Assembly: GCA_003136915.1 (NCBI GenBank)
Contig: PLEB01000121.1
Span: 8,451 to 15,842 of the forward strand
Direction of reading: 5' to 3'
Length of the DNA: 7,392 nucleotides
DNA from: Chitinophagaceae bacterium
Lineage (GTDB): Bacteria; Bacteroidota; Bacteroidia; Chitinophagales; Chitinophagaceae
Of the stretch, positions 5,115 to 7,392 are shown one piece after another (the first letter of the stretch is position 1; each line of letters begins with the position of its first letter). The notes under the pieces were generated by a model. That model made no database searches, was not told where the DNA came from, and saw only the letters and a list, made by a program, of their open reading frames with translations. A program made the translations under genes and the position numbers.

Positions 5115-6320
5115 ATGAGCAAGAAATCTGGCGGAGTTAAAGGAGAAGAAAAAGATTCCGGTAAAATTGACAAAAAGATAAAAGAAAGATCGGGGATCCG
5201 GGAAAGCCCATCGGGTCCTTCCGAAGAAAATATTGAGCTCCGCAAAGAGGATTTACCGGCTTCAAAAGGAGCGATCAATCCTGACATCGCTGAAGAAATA
5301 GCTGAATCCTCTGAAGCGCTTTACGAAAGATTGAACCTCATAGTGGATAAGGGCCAGGAGTCGGTACGACTTGACAAATTCCTCACTGCAAGGATTGAAA
5401 ATATTTCGCGCAATAAGGTGCAGCAGGCTATTGACGGAGGAAGGGTGCTGGTGAACAATCAGGTTGTATCTGCAAACTACAAGATCCGTCCGGGTGACAA
5501 TATCCTCACCTATTCTGAAAAACAGGTTGCGGGAGAAGAAATTATCCCGGAAAAAATGCCGCTGAATATTTTTTATGAAGATGATGCAGTATTGGTAATC
5601 AACAAACCGGCCGGACTGGTCGTTCATCCCGCTTCCGGGAATTACAGCGGGACCCTGATCAACGGGGTAGCCTGGTATCTCCGGGAGAAGAATAAGTCAA
5701 TTTCTGAAGAGACCTTGCCGCGGTTCGGACTTGTTCACCGGATAGATAAGAACACCAGCGGACTTCTCGTGCTGGCAAAAACAAGCGCTGCCTTGGCATC
5801 CCTTGCAAAGCAATTCTTTGATCACACGGTGAAGCGACAATACGTCGCCCTTGTTTGGGGAGATATGGAAGACGATAAAGGAACTATAATTGCGCATGTT
5901 GGCCGCCACCAGCGGTTCCGGAAACAATTCGAATCTTATCCGGAAGGTGAACACGGAAAAGAGGCTGTCACCCATTACAAGGTCCTTGAAAGATTTGGAT
6001 ACGTGACCCTGGTTCAATGTGTTCTGGAAACAGGCCGCACGCACCAGATTCGCGTGCACATGAAATCCATTGGCCACCCTCTGTTTAATGACGATACTTA
6101 CGGAGGAGACAAAATTGTAAAAGGAACGATATTCACCAAGTATAAGCAGTTTGTAGAAAATTGTTTTGCTATCTGCAACCGCCAGGCACTTCACGCCAAA
6201 ACGCTCGGGTTCATTCATCCTTCAACCAAAGAAGAAAAATTGTTTGTCAGTGAACTGCCCACGGATATGGAACAGGTGATTGACAAATGGAGAAAATATA
6301 CAGGACCGATAAAGGCATAA
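5115..6320 (+). CDS. rluD: 23S rRNA pseudouridine synthase, RluA/RluD family
   Basis: Isomerises uridines in 23S rRNA; RluD of E. coli modifies helix 69 (1911, 1915, 1917). Numbered from ATG 5115 (401 aa), an S4 RNA-binding domain lies at about 84-133 (VRLDKFL..., SRNKVQQAIDGGRVLVN). The synthase domain carries INKPAGLVVHP (162-172), the catalytic motif HRIDKNTSGLLVLAK (208-222) with Asp211, GRTHQIRVH (307-315) and RQALHAK (356-362). Residues 1-78 are a charged, Lys/Glu/Ser-rich extension before the S4 domain, longer than in E. coli RluD (326 aa total) and probably disordered. Earlier in-frame starts at TTG 5037 and ATG 5040 would translate the repeat unit, so 5115 is preferred. The family call is firm; assignment to RluD itself, rather than another RluA-type member, rests on the S4 domain and overall likeness. 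Confidence 0.92.
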   Translation: MSKKSGGVKGEEKDSGKIDKKIKERSGIRESPSGPSEENIELRKEDLPASKGAINPDIAEEIAESSEALYERLNLIVDKGQESVRLDKFLTARIENISRNKVQQAIDGGRVLVNNQVVSANYKIRPGDNILTYSEKQVAGEEIIPEKMPLNIFYEDDAVLVINKPAGLVVHPASGNYSGTLINGVAWYLREKNKSISEETLPRFGLVHRIDKNTSGLLVLAKTSAALASLAKQFFDHTVKRQYVALVWGDMEDDKGTIIAHVGRHQRFRKQFESYPEGEHGKEAVTHYKVLERFGYVTLVQCVLETGRTHQIRVHMKSIGHPLFNDDTYGGDKIVKGTIFTKYKQFVENCFAICNRQALHAKTLGFIHPSTKEEKLFVSELPTDMEQVIDKWRKYTGPIKA

Positions 6321-6359
6321 CGCTATACGAGGCATAGGACACACCCGTATCAAAAGCGT
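6320..6359 (+). terminator. Weak stem-loop after the pseudouridine synthase gene
   Basis: ACGCT (6320-6324) pairs with AGCGT (6355-6359), and ATACG (6325-6329) with CGTAT (6346-6350), with a 4-nt bulge on the right side. AGGCATA is repeated directly at 6313-6319 and 6330-6336. There is no T-run, so a termination role is only suggested by position. The rest of the 161-bp gap to the next gene shows no perfect TAnnTTTG box; the closest is TAGCTTTT at 6408-6415. Confidence 0.25.
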
Positions 6360-6481
6360 ACAGTTTAGCAAATTCCCTGGCGCGCAGATCATTGATTAAG
6401 AAATGAATAGCTTTTTGGTATTTAATTGGCTGCTATTCTGTTCAATTCCTCCGCATTTGTCAACCCGCTAATCCAGTGAAC

Positions 6482-7392
6482 ATGCTGAAAAACTACTTCA
6501 AGATGGCTTTAAGGAATTTAGTCCATCATAAGGCTTATTCCTTAATTAATATTTCCGGCCTTGCAATTGGAATGACAGCCAGTATTCTTATCCTTCTCTG
6601 GGTGCAGAACGAATTAAGCTATGACCGGTTTAACAACGACGCGGATCGGATCTACCGCATTACTTGTAATGCCAGTGATTTTAGAGCCGCAGTGAATCCC
6701 GCCGGTATGCCTGCTGGTTTACAAACAGAAATGCCAGAAATAAAAAATACGGTACGCTTAAGCCATTTATCAACTGAAATCTTCGCATCAGGTAATAGAA
6801 AGTTTGAAGAGAAGCAGGTTTTTTATGCTGATTCTACTTTTCTGCAAATGTTTTCCTACCCGTTGGTAAGAGGAAACCGCCTTACGGCCTTAATGCGCCC
6901 GGATGCTGTGCTGCTGACTGAGGAAATGGCTAAAAAATATTTCGGCGGTACAGATGCCCTCGGCAAAACCTTGCGCCTGAACAACAGTGACCTGGTTACA
7001 GTAACCGGGGTACTGGCCAATATCCCGTTCAATTCCCATCTGCAATTCGATTTTATTTTACCGATGTCTGCCATTGGCCAGGATAATGCTGACATAAAAA
7101 ATAATGTATGGGATAACTTTAACTTCTATACCTATGTAGAGTTGGATAAATATTTTGTTCCAGCGGCTGCATCCATTTCAAAGCTTTGCTCCCAGATGGA
7201 TGAGATATACAAGAAGCATGTCACCGATATAAAGGTCAAATTTCAGTTACAACCGCTAACAAGCATCCACTTGCACTCCAACGGACTACAGGTTGATTTG
7301 CCCGGCCATGGAAACGCACAGTACGTAAATATTTTTTTTATCGTTGCCATTTTCATTCTTGTGGTAGCCTGTATAAATTTTATGAACCTCGC
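6482..7392 (+). CDS. ABC transporter permease, MacB/FtsX family (3' truncated by window edge)
   Basis: N-terminal 303 codons of a MacB-like permease; the frame is open to the right edge. Bacteroidota members usually run to about 800 residues with two FtsX units. A transmembrane helix lies at about 20-42, preceded by a short basic segment (FKMALRNLVHHK). The extracytoplasmic MacB periplasmic core domain follows, opening with the family hallmark ELSYDRFNNDADRIYRI (44-60), then FLQMFSYPLVRGN (120-132), VLLTEEMAKKYFGG (143-156) and VTGVLANIPFNSHLQFDF (174-191). A second helix begins at about 282 (IFFIVAIFILVVACINFMNL). Such permeases work with a separate ATPase, often in efflux or envelope stress, but no ATPase or adaptor gene is in view, so the substrate is unknown. 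No Shine-Dalgarno sequence is visible before the ATG. Confidence 0.9.
   Translation, partial: MLKNYFKMALRNLVHHKAYSLINISGLAIGMTASILILLWVQNELSYDRFNNDADRIYRITCNASDFRAAVNPAGMPAGLQTEMPEIKNTVRLSHLSTEIFASGNRKFEEKQVFYADSTFLQMFSYPLVRGNRLTALMRPDAVLLTEEMAKKYFGGTDALGKTLRLNNSDLVTVTGVLANIPFNSHLQFDFILPMSAIGQDNADIKNNVWDNFNFYTYVELDKYFVPAAASISKLCSQMDEIYKKHVTDIKVKFQLQPLTSIHLHSNGLQVDLPGHGNAQYVNIFFIVAIFILVVACINFMNL

Noticed and set aside
5697..6218. 173-aa minus-strand open frame opposite the pseudouridine synthase
   Set aside because: Antisense shadow of a well-conserved catalytic domain; no motif.
6403..6471. 22-codon open frame (MNSFLVFNW...) just before the permease gene
   Set aside because: Very short, no ribosome-binding signal, no known leader-peptide features; hydrophobic make-up can arise by chance in T-rich DNA.
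6856..7095. 79-aa minus-strand open frame opposite the permease
   Set aside because: The plus strand is open for all 303 codons with clear MacB-family motifs, so this is a shadow.

Overview
The window reads as chromosomal DNA of a member of the Bacteroidota, most likely an environmental, Chitinophaga- or Sphingobacteria-like lineage. The grounds are a MacB-like FtsX-family permease of the type this phylum carries in many copies, start codons without convincing Shine-Dalgarno sequences, TAnnTTTG boxes (the Bacteroidota -7 promoter element) ahead of several genes, and A/T heptad repeats between genes. GC content looks moderate throughout and I see no block of foreign composition, transposase, CRISPR array, tRNA or rRNA. 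The taxonomic call is inference from these family traits.

Layout. Positions 8-1096 (+) encode a membrane-anchored trypsin-like protease with an anti-sigma-like cytoplasmic head. It converges on a sugar-phosphate nucleotidyltransferase-like gene (1177-2088, -). The two share a very long A/T-rich hairpin that contains both stop codons. A 158-bp divergent spacer with an inverted repeat leads to a PLP-dependent enzyme of the ACC deaminase/D-cysteine desulfhydrase family (2247-3164, +). A secreted protein of unknown role with a fibronectin-III-like domain follows (3230-4201, +), with its own TAnnTTTG box. It converges on lipB, octanoyltransferase (4272-4997, -), across a 70-bp spacer with a hairpin and a palindrome. 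lipB diverges from a 23S rRNA pseudouridine synthase of the RluD type (5115-6320, +). The 117-bp spacer holds heptad repeats, a small palindromic unit between 8-bp direct repeats, and two TAnnTTTG boxes, each exactly 4 nt before a start codon. After a 161-bp gap, an ABC-transporter permease begins at 6482 and runs off the right edge in an open frame.

The genes do not form one pathway or one operon. Strand changes split them into separate transcription units: lipoate attachment, rRNA modification, amino-acid metabolism, sugar-nucleotide metabolism, envelope proteolysis and an exporter-type permease. I found no convincing new multi-gene system. The parts most worth a second look are the protease's architecture, the stop-to-stop hairpin, the lipB/rluD spacer and the uncharacterised secreted protein.
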